Translations under genes and position numbers: made by a program
Source of the DNA: Mesorhizobium zhangyense
Lineage (GTDB): Bacteria; Pseudomonadota; Alphaproteobacteria; Rhizobiales; Rhizobiaceae
NCBI RefSeq assembly: GCF_011045115.1
Contig: NZ_JAAKZG010000001.1
Location: forward strand, 310,001-374,000
Direction of reading: 5' to 3'
Length of the DNA stretch: 64,000 nucleotides
In this document: piece by piece, positions 45,311 to 54,173 of the stretch
Numbering within the stretch: the first letter of the stretch is position 1
Layout: every line of letters begins with the position of its first letter
The notes under the pieces: model-generated
Databases searched by the model: none
The model's input: the letters and a program-made list of their open reading frames with translations, nothing else
What the model was told of the DNA's origin: nothing

Positions 45311-45351
45311 GCAGCGAGATCCGCTGCAGACCATGCGGTGAAAAACGCATG
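45311..45351 (-). promoter_or_regulatory. two tandem hairpins in the rne leader
   Basis: GCAGCG (45311-45316) pairs with CGCTGC (45322-45327), and CATGCG (45332-45337) pairs with CGCATG (45346-45351). On the rne strand the second loop is U-rich (TTTTTCAC). They lie 40-80 bases before the rne start. In other bacteria hairpins of the rne leader allow RNase E to control its own message. Confidence 0.5.
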
Positions 45352-45927
45352 CCGGGCATTTTAACGTCCGCTGGCCGCTGCCGAAGCGCCATAGACAAGC
45401 CGCCCGCAGCCGGAATGGCGCGGTAAGATGCGGAACTTGCCATGATTGCGCTTGAAGCCATCGTAGCCTTGCGGAACCTTTTGAACCAAAGCCCGGAAAA
45501 TCCGGACCAGCTGTTTTGCTCCTATGAGCCGGCACGGAATGTCTTTCCGGCCGTTTTCCTCACCTCAAGGGTTCCAAGTCAGCGGAAGCACCCTGAAGAA
45601 ATCCGTCGCGACCACCTAACGCCCTCTAATCGCCGCCGCGATTTGAGCCGTTGTTTCGTCGCTTGACCGAATATGGAAGCTGCGCAGTAACGGTTCCAGG
45701 CATTGCGATGGTCCAGTACCGCTTTTATGATTTGGCGGGGTTCAAAGCAACCCCGATTCAGATGCCGGCAAAAAGCCGTTGAGAACTTAAGGAGACAGCA
45801 CAAAGACAATATCAAAAAGGCTTGGTTAACCTTATGTCGATACCAATCATTAATCAGCGCGCGGGCTTATCGCGTCTGCGCCGGATGTCTGAACGGTGAT
45901 CTTGGAAGAGTGCATAGGGTGGCGGAA

Positions 45928-47160
45928 ATGGGCCTTGCCGGGATGAGACGGAACGTCGTCCGCATCGGAAGTTCGTTCCTTTTTCTCGTTTTGGGCCTGT
46001 TTGTATTCCTGTCCTCTCCCGTATCTGCCGCGCCGCTCGAGGCGCATGACTACAAGATGGCCGGCGACGCCGTGCATATGCGCATCGTCATGAATTTCGA
46101 CCAGGAGCCCGAGCCCAAGTGGTTTTTGCTGCGCGGGCCGCATCGCCTGGTGATCGATCTGCCTGAAACCAAGTTCAAGCTCGACTCGAAGGAGCTGAAG
46201 GCGCGTGGGCTGATACAGAATGTCCGCTTCGGAAAGCTGGAGGAGGGCACATCTCGCCTGATCCTCACGGCGAAAGGGCCATTCACCGTCGAAAAGCTCG
46301 ACGTGCTGCAAAACGAGGATTCGGCCGGCTACAGGCTGGTCGCTGATATCACTGCAGCCTCCGATCGCCAGTTCGAGGAAGCGCTTGCCATCCAGTCGCA
46401 GACGACGGGATCGACCGAAACGACCGCCAAGGCCGACCGTATCGGCCAGGCGGCTGCCCGGACCGCCAAAAAATTCACCGTCGTGATCGATCCGGGACAC
46501 GGTGGAATCGACAGCGGCGCCGAGGGGGTGAGCGGCACGCAGGAAAAATCGATCACGCTTGCGTTTGCGCTGGAACTGCGCGCCAAGCTCGCCGAAAGCG
46601 GCAAATACGATATCTATATGACTCGCGACAAGGACGAGTTCCTGCGGCTGGACGAGCGGGTGCGGATCGCACGCCAGCACGAAGCAGATATTTTTATCTC
46701 CATCCATGCCGACACGATCCGCTTGAAGGGTATTCGCGGGGCGACCGTCTATACGGTGTCGGACAAGGCTTCCGACGCCGAGTCGCAGGCGCTTGCCGAT
46801 CGCGAAAACCTGTCCGACCAGCTTGCGGGCATCGAGATCAAGGATGAGAATCAGGAAGTAGCCGATATCCTGATCGAGCTTATCAAACGCGAGACGCACG
46901 GCTTCTCGATGAAATTTGCAAAGTCGCTGGTCGGCGAATTGGCGAACTCGGTCGGCCTGATCAACAATCCGCACCGGTTTGCCGGTTTTCGGGTTTTGAA
47001 GGCGCCCGACGTGCCTTCGGTGCTGGTCGAACTCGGCTATCTTTCGAACCCAAAGGACGAGGAACAGTTGCGTAATCCCGACTGGCGTGGCAAAGCGGCG
47101 GAAAGCATCTCCAATGCGGTTGCATCATTTGCAGCTGCGAAAACGGCGGCGGGCGGCTGA
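45928..47160 (+). CDS. N-acetylmuramoyl-L-alanine amidase (AmiC-like)
   Basis: A 410-residue exported amidase that cuts the stem peptide from peptidoglycan, used in cell separation. A signal segment (residues about 15-35) is followed by an AMIN domain (about 35-140: HMRIVMNFDQEPEPKWFLL) and an Amidase_3 domain (about 185-400). The zinc ligands are in VVIDPGHGGIDSGAEG, with Glu in TQEKSITLAFALEL and His in IFISIHADT; VELGYLSNPKDE holds the catalytic Glu. The start at 45928 after GGCGGA is chosen; the frame is open further upstream. It is divergent from rne. Confidence 0.92.
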   Translation: MGLAGMRRNVVRIGSSFLFLVLGLFVFLSSPVSAAPLEAHDYKMAGDAVHMRIVMNFDQEPEPKWFLLRGPHRLVIDLPETKFKLDSKELKARGLIQNVRFGKLEEGTSRLILTAKGPFTVEKLDVLQNEDSAGYRLVADITAASDRQFEEALAIQSQTTGSTETTAKADRIGQAAARTAKKFTVVIDPGHGGIDSGAEGVSGTQEKSITLAFALELRAKLAESGKYDIYMTRDKDEFLRLDERVRIARQHEADIFISIHADTIRLKGIRGATVYTVSDKASDAESQALADRENLSDQLAGIEIKDENQEVADILIELIKRETHGFSMKFAKSLVGELANSVGLINNPHRFAGFRVLKAPDVPSVLVELGYLSNPKDEEQLRNPDWRGKAAESISNAVASFAAAKTAAGG

Positions 47161-47379
47161 TGCGCGATGTGATTGCGCCGGTCGTTCTGTTTTTTGGCGT
47201 TGCGTAAGCACAACAGTTTGCGGTTTAATGATGCGTAATCCGAAGGGCTTGGCCAGGCTGCCGCATTTTGCCCACATCGGCGCGACATTGCTTGGCCGCA
47301 AAGGATCGGGGTTTCTCGGGCGTCTTGCGAGGGGCGCTCTTTTGGCAGAGGAACTCCCGACCCACGGACTGGAGCGGGC

Positions 47380-49836
47380 ATGATTCGTCTCATAGGCTAT
47401 TTCTTCGGCATCGGCACAGCGTTTGCGCTCCTCATGGCGGCAGGCGTGGCGGTCTATCTTGGCCATATCACCAAGGACCTGCCGGACTACGAGGTTCTGG
47501 CGAAATACGAACCGCCGGTGACCACCCGCATCCACGCTTCGGACGGTGCGTTGATGGGCGAGTTCGCGCGTGAGCGCCGGCTGTACCTGCCGATCCAGGC
47601 GGTTCCCGATCGCGTCAAGGCTGCGTTTCTGTCGGCCGAAGACAAGAATTTCTACAACCATCCGGGCGTCGACCTGACAGGCCTTGGCCGCGCGGTCATC
47701 ACCAATCTGCGCAATATGGGCTCGGGTCGCCGGCCGGTTGGCGCTTCGACGATCACGCAGCAGGTGGCGAAGAACTTCCTGCTGACCTCCAACCAGACCT
47801 ACGATCGCAAGATCCGCGAGATGATTTTGGCCTTCCGCATCGAGCAGGCATACTCGAAGGATCGTATTCTCGAGCTCTACGTCAACGAGATCTTCTTCGG
47901 CCTCGGCGCCTATGGCGTCGCCGGTGCGGCACTGACCTATTTCAACAAGTCGGTCAATGAACTGACGGTGGCCGAAGCCGCCTATCTCGCCGCGCTGCCC
48001 AAGGGCCCGTCCAACTATCATCCGTTCCGCTACACCGACCGCGCGATCGAGCGCCGCAACTGGGTGATCGACCAGATGGTCGACAACGGTTACGTCTCGC
48101 GCGAAGAAGGCACCAAGGCCAAGGCCGAGCCGCTGGGTGTTACGCCCCGGCGCAACGGCAACTATGTTTTCGCCGGCGAGTATTTCACCGAGGAAGTACG
48201 CCGTGAGATCATTTCGCGCTACGGCGAGAATGCGCTCTACGAAGGCGGCCTTTCGGTTCGCACGACGCTCGATCCGAAGCTTCAGCGCCTTGCCCGCAAG
48301 GCAATGCAGCACGGGCTTCTGAAATACGACACGCTGCGCGGCTACCGTGGACCCGTCAAGAACATCTCCGTCGATGGCGACTGGGGCAAGGCTCTCAGCG
48401 AGGTCAAGGGCCTCGACGACGTGCCCGAATGGCAACTCGCCGTCGTGCTCGACAGTTCAGCTTCCGGCCTGACGGTTGGATTGCAGCCCAAGCGACAGGC
48501 CTCTGGCGATATCGTCAAGGAGCGCGAGCAGGGCACCGTTGCCAAGGACGATATGAGCTTCGCCATGCGTCACCTCGTCAATGGCCAGCGCGTCAAGGCA
48601 AATTCGCCGGCCGACGTGCTGAAGCCCGGCGATGTGGTCTTCGTTGAGCCGAAGCAAGGCGCCGAAGGCTCCTATATGCTTCGCCAGCCGCCGGAGGTTT
48701 CGGGCGGTCTTGTCGCGATGGACCCGCATACGGGCCGTGTCCTGGCAATGGTCGGCGGCTTCTCCTATTCGGAATCGGAGTTCAACCGCGCCACGCAGGC
48801 GATGCGCCAGCCCGGCTCGTCCTTCAAGCCGTTCGTCTATGCGGCAGCGCTCGACAATGGCTACACGCCTGCCTCCGTGATCATGGACGGCCCGATCACC
48901 ATCAAGGTCGGAAACACCACATGGACGCCGAAGAACTATGACGGCAAGTCGGCGGGGCCGGCGACGTTGCGCTCGGGCATCGAGCGCTCGCGCAACCTGA
49001 TGACGGTGCGCCTGGCCAACGACATGGGCATGAAGCTGGTGGCAGAATATGCCGAGCGCTTCGGGCTTTACGACCATCTGGCGCCTTATCTGCCGATGGC
49101 GCTCGGCTCCGGTGAAACCACCGTCATGCGCATGGTTTCGGCCTATTCGGTGATGGCCAATGGCGGACGCCAGATCAAGCCGTCGCTGATCGATCGCATT
49201 CAGGACCGCTACGGCAAGACCGTCTTCAAGCATGACGATCGCGGCTGCGAAGCCTGCGTGGCGACCGAATGGTCGGATCAGCCCGAGCCTGAACTGACTG
49301 ACAATTCCGAGCAGGTGCTCGATCCGATGACCGCCTATCAGATCACCTCCATGATGGAAGGCGTGGTCATTCGCGGTACCGCCATGACGCTGGCTGAGCT
49401 TGGCCGCCCGATCGCCGGCAAGACCGGCACGACCAACGACGAAAAGGACGCCTGGTTCGTCGGTTACACGCCGAACCTCGTCATGGGCCTCTACATGGGC
49501 TTCGACAAGCCGCAGGGCCTCGGCAAGGGCTCGACCGGCGGCGGCCTTGCCGCGCCGATCTTCAAGGAATTCATGGGCGATGCCATGAAAGGCATGCCGA
49601 TCGTCGACTTCAAGGTGCCGGAAGGCATGAAGCTCATCGCCATCAACCGCAAGACCGGCATGAGGGCGTCGAAGGGCGATGGCGGAACGATCGTCGAGGC
49701 GTTCAAGCCGGGAACCGGTCCTGCCGACAGCTACTGGATTATCGGTATGGGCGAGGACGGCGGCAACGGCAGCGGGGCAGCCCTTTCGCCGCGCGCCAGC
49801 CAGGCCATCACACAGGGCGGCGGCGGCCTCTACTGA
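47380..49836 (+). CDS. mrcA: penicillin-binding protein 1A
   Basis: A bifunctional 818-residue class A PBP that polymerises and cross-links peptidoglycan at the inner membrane. One N-terminal transmembrane helix (about 4-27) is followed by the GT51 domain with EDKNFYNHPGVDLTGLGRA and GASTITQQVAKNFLL. The transpeptidase has the serine in RQPGSSFKPFVYAA, SRN in GIERSRNLMTV, and KTGTTNDEKDAWFVGYT. An OB-fold region lies between. The amidase gene lies 219 bases upstream in the same direction, so both act on the wall. Confidence 0.97.
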   Translation: MIRLIGYFFGIGTAFALLMAAGVAVYLGHITKDLPDYEVLAKYEPPVTTRIHASDGALMGEFARERRLYLPIQAVPDRVKAAFLSAEDKNFYNHPGVDLTGLGRAVITNLRNMGSGRRPVGASTITQQVAKNFLLTSNQTYDRKIREMILAFRIEQAYSKDRILELYVNEIFFGLGAYGVAGAALTYFNKSVNELTVAEAAYLAALPKGPSNYHPFRYTDRAIERRNWVIDQMVDNGYVSREEGTKAKAEPLGVTPRRNGNYVFAGEYFTEEVRREIISRYGENALYEGGLSVRTTLDPKLQRLARKAMQHGLLKYDTLRGYRGPVKNISVDGDWGKALSEVKGLDDVPEWQLAVVLDSSASGLTVGLQPKRQASGDIVKEREQGTVAKDDMSFAMRHLVNGQRVKANSPADVLKPGDVVFVEPKQGAEGSYMLRQPPEVSGGLVAMDPHTGRVLAMVGGFSYSESEFNRATQAMRQPGSSFKPFVYAAALDNGYTPASVIMDGPITIKVGNTTWTPKNYDGKSAGPATLRSGIERSRNLMTVRLANDMGMKLVAEYAERFGLYDHLAPYLPMALGSGETTVMRMVSAYSVMANGGRQIKPSLIDRIQDRYGKTVFKHDDRGCEACVATEWSDQPEPELTDNSEQVLDPMTAYQITSMMEGVVIRGTAMTLAELGRPIAGKTGTTNDEKDAWFVGYTPNLVMGLYMGFDKPQGLGKGSTGGGLAAPIFKEFMGDAMKGMPIVDFKVPEGMKLIAINRKTGMRASKGDGGTIVEAFKPGTGPADSYWIIGMGEDGGNGSGAALSPRASQAITQGGGGLY

Positions 49837-49854
49837 TCCGGCAAATTTGTGAAG

Positions 49855-49881
49855 GGGCCGGTCTTTTGCCGGCCCTATTCG
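49855..49881 (+). terminator. hairpin after mrcA
   Basis: GGGCCGG (49855-49861) pairs with CCGGCCC (49869-49875). The loop holds TCTTTTG; T-run after it is poor. Confidence 0.5.
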
Positions 49882-49958
49882 CTTTACAGGCGCAGGCCGC
49901 CTGCCTATGTTCCGCGCCAATCCGAACGGCCAAGACTTCAAAAGGAATTAAGCCTGCC

Positions 49959-51090
49959 ATGCGTGCAGAAACGGAAAAGCTCGTCGACGAAATCAAGCAG
50001 GCCATAAGCCTGCTGAGGAGGCATCTTTGACTGGGATCAGGCGCTAAAGCGGCTTGAATACCTGAATATGCGTTCGGAGGATGCGACCCTCTGGAACGAT
50101 CCCCAGGAAGCGCAGAAGCTGATGCGCGAACGTCAAAGCCTGGATGACGGAATCAACTCGATCACCAGCCTGTCCCGCTCGCTCGAGGATAATATCGGCC
50201 TGATCGAACTCGGTGAGGAAGAGGGCGACGCCGACGTCGTGTCGGAAGCCGAAACCGCGATCCGCTCGCTTGCTGGCGAGACCAAGGCGCGCCAGATCGA
50301 GACGATGCTTTCCGGCGAGGCCGACAGCAACGACACCTATCTCGAAGTGCATGCCGGTGCCGGCGGTACCGAAAGCCAGGACTGGGCGAACATGCTTCTG
50401 CGCATGTATACGCGCTGGGCCGAGCGCCGTCGTTTCAAGGTCGAGGTGCTGGAAGTCCATGATGGCGAAGAGGCCGGCATCAAGTCGGCGACGATCCTGA
50501 TCAAGGGGCACAACGCCTATGGCTGGCTGAAGACGGAATCGGGCGTGCACCGCCTTGTGCGCATCTCGCCTTACGACAGCAACGCGCGCCGCCACACTTC
50601 GTTCTCGTCAATCTGGGTCTATCCGGTCATCGACGACAACATCCAGATCGACGTCAACGAATCCGACGTGCGCATCGACACCTATCGTTCGTCGGGCGCC
50701 GGTGGCCAGCACGTCAACACGACAGACTCGGCGGTGCGCATCACGCATATCGCGACCGGCATCGCGGTTGCCTGCCAGGCCGGTCGCTCGCAGCACCAGA
50801 ACAGGGCGAAAGCCTGGGAAATGCTGCGCTCGCGGCTTTATGAAGAGGAACTGAAGAAGCGTGAGGCCGCCGCCAACGCGACCGAAGCCTCCAAGACTGA
50901 AATCGGCTGGGGACATCAGATCCGTTCCTACGTCCTGCAGCCGTACCAGCTGGTGAAGGATCTTCGCACCGGCATGGAAAGCTCCAGCCCGTCCGACGTA
51001 CTCGACGGCGATCTCGATGAGTTCATGGAAGCCTCGCTCTCGCATCGCATCGAGGGCGGTACGGGCCAGCCGGTGGCCGACATCGATTGA
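49959..51090 (+). CDS. prfB: peptide chain release factor 2, with programmed +1 frameshift
   Basis: Release factor 2 reads UAA and UGA stops. A 23-codon first frame (49959-50027) ends at TGA (50028-50030). The shift site AGGAGG-CAT-CTT-TGA-C allows the ribosome to slip +1 at CTT, and the second frame continues from GAC at 50029 to 51090, giving about 376 residues. The GGQ motif is in [16 protein letters not shown]. The specificity tripeptide, normally SPF, is SPY (in [15 protein letters not shown]). Self-control by UGA is well known for this gene. A strong terminator follows. Confidence 0.96.
50017..50031 (+). promoter_or_regulatory. prfB programmed frameshift site
   Basis: AGGAGG (50017-50022) lies three bases before CTT-TGA-C. 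The internal Shine-Dalgarno-like run, slippery CTT and in-frame TGA followed by C are the three known parts of the RF2 frameshift signal. Confidence 0.92.
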
Positions 51091-51093
51091 TAG

Positions 51094-51130
51094 GAAAACA
51101 GCGTAGGCCGGACAGGCCTTCGCTGTTTTC
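51094..51130 (+). terminator. terminator hairpin after prfB
   Basis: GAAAACAGCG (51094-51103) pairs with CGCTGTTTTC (51121-51130), with GGCC/GGCC inside. It lies four bases after the prfB stop and is followed by the palindrome GAGATATCTC and a RIME-like repeat. Confidence 0.8.
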
Positions 51131-51143
51131 GAGATATCTCGAA

Positions 51144-51192
51144 GAGCATCGGAATATTCCGAAAACCGGGTTCCACTTTTCAGGTCTGATGC
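51144..51192. repeat. RIME-like palindrome downstream of prfB
   Basis: The core AGCATCGGAATATTCCGAAA and the matching part TTCCACTTTTC are shared, nearly base for base, with 62135-62170. GCATC (51146-51150) pairs with GATGC (51188-51192), and CCGAAAA with TTTTC inside. It is the degenerate copy; its outer right arm has several changes. Confidence 0.65.
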
Positions 51193-51266
51193 CTGAGGTA
51201 ACAAACCTTCAAACAAAAACCGCGCTGGCGCGTTATCGTCGATCTTCCACCAAGCAGGAGGTCGGC

Positions 51267-51674
51267 ATGTCAGACATCATCCGGCGAAAACCGGTCATTC
51301 TCGGTCTCGGCCAGGGACGTGGCTACGACTGTGGCGCGATGAGCGCGGTTTTCAAGGTCGATCGGTCGGAAGTTGGCGACCGATATTCGGTGTCCGAATG
51401 GTGGCTGGAACCGCATTCGAAAGGACCGGGCGCGCATTCGCATGCGGAGAATGACGAGTTGTTCTTGGTCATCCAGGGGCAGCCCAGCATCCTGATCGGT
51501 GAGACCTGGTATGACTCTCCAGCTGGATCATTCGTGATGGTGCCGGCGGGCGTAACGCACGATTTCGAGAACCACACCGCAGTTCGCGCCGGATTGCTCA
51601 ACGTCTTCATCCCGGGCGATTTCGAGAGCAAGATGCCGGCCATTGTCGAATGGTTTCGGAACCAGAAGCCTTAA
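51267..51674 (+). CDS. cupin-domain protein
   Basis: A 135-residue single-domain cupin. The first motif GAHSHAENDELFLVIQGQPS has two histidines and a glutamate for metal binding; the second is PAGVTHDFENHT with the last histidine. AGGAGG lies just before the start ATG at 51267. Members of this sort act as sugar or small-acid isomerases or oxygenases, but no substrate can be given. It stands alone after prfB. Confidence 0.85.
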   Translation: MSDIIRRKPVILGLGQGRGYDCGAMSAVFKVDRSEVGDRYSVSEWWLEPHSKGPGAHSHAENDELFLVIQGQPSILIGETWYDSPAGSFVMVPAGVTHDFENHTAVRAGLLNVFIPGDFESKMPAIVEWFRNQKP

Positions 51675-51689
51675 CTTCTCGTTAACCAT
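51671..51689. promoter_or_regulatory. CtrA-type box TTAA-N7-TTAACCAT
   Basis: TTAA (51671-51674) and TTAACCAT (51682-51689) are seven bases apart, matching the full CtrA consensus. It overlaps the cupin stop and lies about 220 bases before the exported protein at 51908. It could drive that gene through a long leader. Confidence 0.45.
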
Positions 51690-51907
51690 GCGGGCGCAAC
51701 ATTATTGCGCAGATGTCGGTGCTCGGGCTGCCAGCAGTTTCTTGCGCCGGCGTAGGAATCGCCCCACCATGCTCATGGGCTGGTGGGCCTAAAAGCATTT
51801 ATCGCCGGACGGGCATATCTGCGACTTATGATCCGGCGGCATGGGAAGACACGTTCCAGGGGCGGGGCAAGTGCAAGCTTGGTCACTCGTTCAGCAGGAC
51901 TTTTGCC

Positions 51908-52285
51908 ATGCCAATGTTCACTCAACTCTCTCATGAGAAACCACTCAACCGATCGCGCGGCTTTTTGCGCGTGTTTCGACACAGTGCCGGATTCGCGGCA
52001 TTATTGTTTGTCGTCGCTGCCAACAATCCGGCTTCTGCGCACGACGCCAAATCCGGCTGGAGCTATCCGTTTGCGTGCTGTTCCGGCTACGATTGCCGTG
52101 AGGTGTCCGACAAGGCGATCAGCGAGCGCCCGGAAGGCTACGTCATCAACAACACCGGCGAGGTGGTGACCTATCACGACGCACGCGTCAAAAACTCGCC
52201 CGACGGTGAATTCCACTGGTGCTCGGTGGCCGGCGCGAACGATTCGAAGACGATCTGCCTGTTCGTGCCGTCAAGGTCCTATTGA
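51908..52285 (+). CDS. exported Cys-containing hypothetical protein
   Basis: A 125-residue protein with a signal peptide (residues about 20-44, ending ASAHD). The mature part has six cysteines in FACCSGYDCREV, HWCSV and KTICLFVP, suggesting disulfides in the periplasm, and aromatic residues between them. No named family is recognised; similar short proteins occur in rhizobia. The ATG at 51908 follows CAGGACTTTTGCC. An open frame from 51713 is unconserved. Confidence 0.7.
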   Translation: MPMFTQLSHEKPLNRSRGFLRVFRHSAGFAALLFVVAANNPASAHDAKSGWSYPFACCSGYDCREVSDKAISERPEGYVINNTGEVVTYHDARVKNSPDGEFHWCSVAGANDSKTICLFVPSRSY

Positions 52286-52425
52286 CGGATCCGAGAGCCA
52301 TTGACGAAAACCGGATCGAAGGCTCAGAGAGCCAACGGCAGGTGCTAATTTAGGGAAAGAGGTAATTCCTCTTTGCCGTGATATTTGATACGCAACAGCG
52401 TCCAATTTCGGGCGGGGAATAAATC

Positions 52426-52767
52426 ATGATTTTCAGAATTCATACGGTTGTGGCTGCCGCCGCAACCATTTGTCTTGTTTCGACATTTTCTGCGCAGGCC
52501 GAGGATCTCGTCTTCACCCTCAAGAACGGCACGAATTCGGTGCTGTCGGAATTCTACACCTCGCCCGTGGGCGTCGGGGAGTGGGAAGAGGATGTCTTTG
52601 GCAGCGATGTCCTGAGCCCCGGCGAAAGCATCAGCATCACCATCGCTGACGGAAGAAGTGTCTGCGAATACGATATGCGTTTCGAATTTACCGAGGAGTC
52701 CGACCTCGACACGACGACCGACAAAGCGGATCTGTGTGAACTTGGAGAGTATACGATCACCGAGTAA
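52426..52767 (+). CDS. exported hypothetical protein
   Basis: A 113-residue acidic exported protein. A signal peptide at residues 1-25 (ending SAQAE) is followed by DLVFTLKNGTNSVLSEFYTS and GVGEWEEDVFGSDVLSPGES, a small beta-rich domain with two cysteines (SVCEYDM, DLCELGEY) likely forming a disulfide. The pattern NxTxxxLxxFYxSPxxxxxWxxD-xL recurs in many exported rhizobial proteins of unknown function. It is monocistronic, with a hairpin after the stop. Confidence 0.72.
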   Translation: MIFRIHTVVAAAATICLVSTFSAQAEDLVFTLKNGTNSVLSEFYTSPVGVGEWEEDVFGSDVLSPGESISITIADGRSVCEYDMRFEFTEESDLDTTTDKADLCELGEYTITE

Positions 52768-52778
52768 CATCGCGCATC

Positions 52779-52803
52779 GGACCTTGCCTCATTGGCAAGG
52801 TCC
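52779..52803 (+). terminator. hairpin after exported protein gene
   Basis: GGACCTTGCC (52779-52788) pairs with GGCAAGGTCC (52794-52803), a perfect 10 bp stem. No T-run. Confidence 0.6.
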
Positions 52804-52891
52804 GTTCGTTCAGCATTCCGCATCCTGACAGAATGACGCCAGGATGACTTGTCTAGGGCTGGGGGCATTGGCGCTGGAGAAGGGATCAGTC

Positions 52892-53260
52892 ATGACGATT
52901 ATCGGCAGTTGTCACTGCAAGGCGACCGTATTCGAAGTCAGTGAAGCACCTGACACGCTGACAAGCTGCACTTGCTCCTTCTGCTCCAAGCGCGGGTCAT
53001 TGTGGGCCTACTACCTGCCGTCGCAATTCAAATTGAAGACGCCGCCCGAGAATGTTGCCGTTTATCAATGGGGCTCCAAGACGGTAAAGCACGGGTTCTG
53101 CGCCACCTGCGGCTGCGGCACCTTTACCGAAACGCCGGACTGGAGCACGGGCTCCCCGGATTTCGACAATCCGAAGATAAGCGTCAATGCGCGCCTGTTC
53201 GACGATTTCGATCTCGGCGCGGTCGAAGTCGTTGTCATCGACGGCAAGAACCTCTGGTAA
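52892..53260 (+). CDS. GFA-family protein (glutathione-dependent formaldehyde-activating fold)
   Basis: A 122-residue zinc protein. The conserved cysteines are SCHCKA near the start, SCTCSFCSKRG in the middle and HGFCATCGCGTF after it, all typical of the GFA/Mss4-like fold. Glutathione binding and help in formaldehyde conversion were proposed for the family, but most members have no proven activity. GGAGAAGGGA precedes the ATG. Confidence 0.88.
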   Translation: MTIIGSCHCKATVFEVSEAPDTLTSCTCSFCSKRGSLWAYYLPSQFKLKTPPENVAVYQWGSKTVKHGFCATCGCGTFTETPDWSTGSPDFDNPKISVNARLFDDFDLGAVEVVVIDGKNLW

Positions 53261-53418
53261 TCGCTTCGTCTGGTCCGTCCAATAGTCTGTCAAAACAGAC
53301 TGCAAGAAAGCGCGAAAGGCATTTTGCCGTTCCGTTTTTTGCCGTATTTCATGTTACAACGGCGCTGAAGGACTGACGCGCCGGTGCGCGGGACGAAGTT
53401 TGGAGAGGGACGACCTGA

Positions 53419-54078
53419 ATGACGAAGAAGATTATCGCCGTGCTCGCGGCTACGGCATTTCTCGGTGCGTGCACGACCGACCCCTATACGGGTGAGCAGA
53501 AGGTTTCGAACACGGCCGGCGGTGCAGCACTTGGCGCAGGCCTCGGCGCTTTGGCCGGCCTTGCCGTCGGCGGCAGCAAAAACGCACAGCGCAATGCCGT
53601 GCTGATCGGCGCGGGCGTCGGTGCTCTGGCCGGTGGCGCCGTCGGCGCGACCATGGACCGCAACGAATCGGAACTGCGCGCCCAGCTTCAGGGCACTGGT
53701 GTCAGCGTCACCCGCGCGGGCGATCAGATCATCCTCAACATGCCGTCCGATATCACCTTCGGCGTCGATCAGTCCGACATCAAGCCTGGCTTCTATCAGA
53801 CGCTGAATTCCGTCGCGCTGGTGCTCAAGAAGTACAACCAGACGCTGGTGGATGTCTTTGGCCACACCGATTCGACCGGTGGCGACCAGCACAATTTCGA
53901 CCTGTCGCAGCGCCGCGCGCTGTCGGTCGCGAACTACCTCAACGCGCAGGGCGTCGATTCGCGCCGCTTTGCTGTCACCGGCTTCGGCAAGACGCGCCCG
54001 ATCGCATCCAACGATACGGCTGACGGCCGCGCGCAGAACCGCCGCGTCGAAATCCAGCTTTCGCCGCTCACCCGATAG
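53419..54078 (+). CDS. OmpA-family lipoprotein with glycine zipper
   Basis: A 219-residue outer-membrane lipoprotein. The lipobox is FLGAC at about residue 17. A glycine-zipper region (about 33-80: GGAALGAGLGALAGLAVGG) precedes an OmpA C-terminal peptidoglycan-binding domain (about 105-215) with VFGHTDSTGGDQHNFDLSQR and VTGFGKTRPIASNDTADGRA. The architecture matches YiaD-like proteins. It would tie the outer membrane to the peptidoglycan. Terminated by a strong hairpin. Confidence 0.92.
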   Translation: MTKKIIAVLAATAFLGACTTDPYTGEQKVSNTAGGAALGAGLGALAGLAVGGSKNAQRNAVLIGAGVGALAGGAVGATMDRNESELRAQLQGTGVSVTRAGDQIILNMPSDITFGVDQSDIKPGFYQTLNSVALVLKKYNQTLVDVFGHTDSTGGDQHNFDLSQRRALSVANYLNAQGVDSRRFAVTGFGKTRPIASNDTADGRAQNRRVEIQLSPLTR

Positions 54079-54100
54079 GCGAACGCACCCGCGTAAAAAT

Positions 54101-54135
54101 GAAAAAGCCCGCCGCAAATTGCGGCGGGCTTTTTC
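54101..54135. terminator. bidirectional terminator between OmpA lipoprotein and rhlE genes
   Basis: GAAAAAGCCCGCCGC (54101-54115) pairs with GCGGCGGGCTTTTTC (54121-54135) around a 5-base loop. The flanking A/T runs let it work on both strands. Confidence 0.9.
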
Positions 54136-54173
54136 ATTGAGCGGGATCGCGCTGCCTGACGGCAGCGAAGCGA

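Noticed and set aside
48457-49941. A 494-codon minus-strand frame, and a 436-codon one at 47125-48435
   Set aside because: Both are antisense to mrcA, whose motifs are complete.
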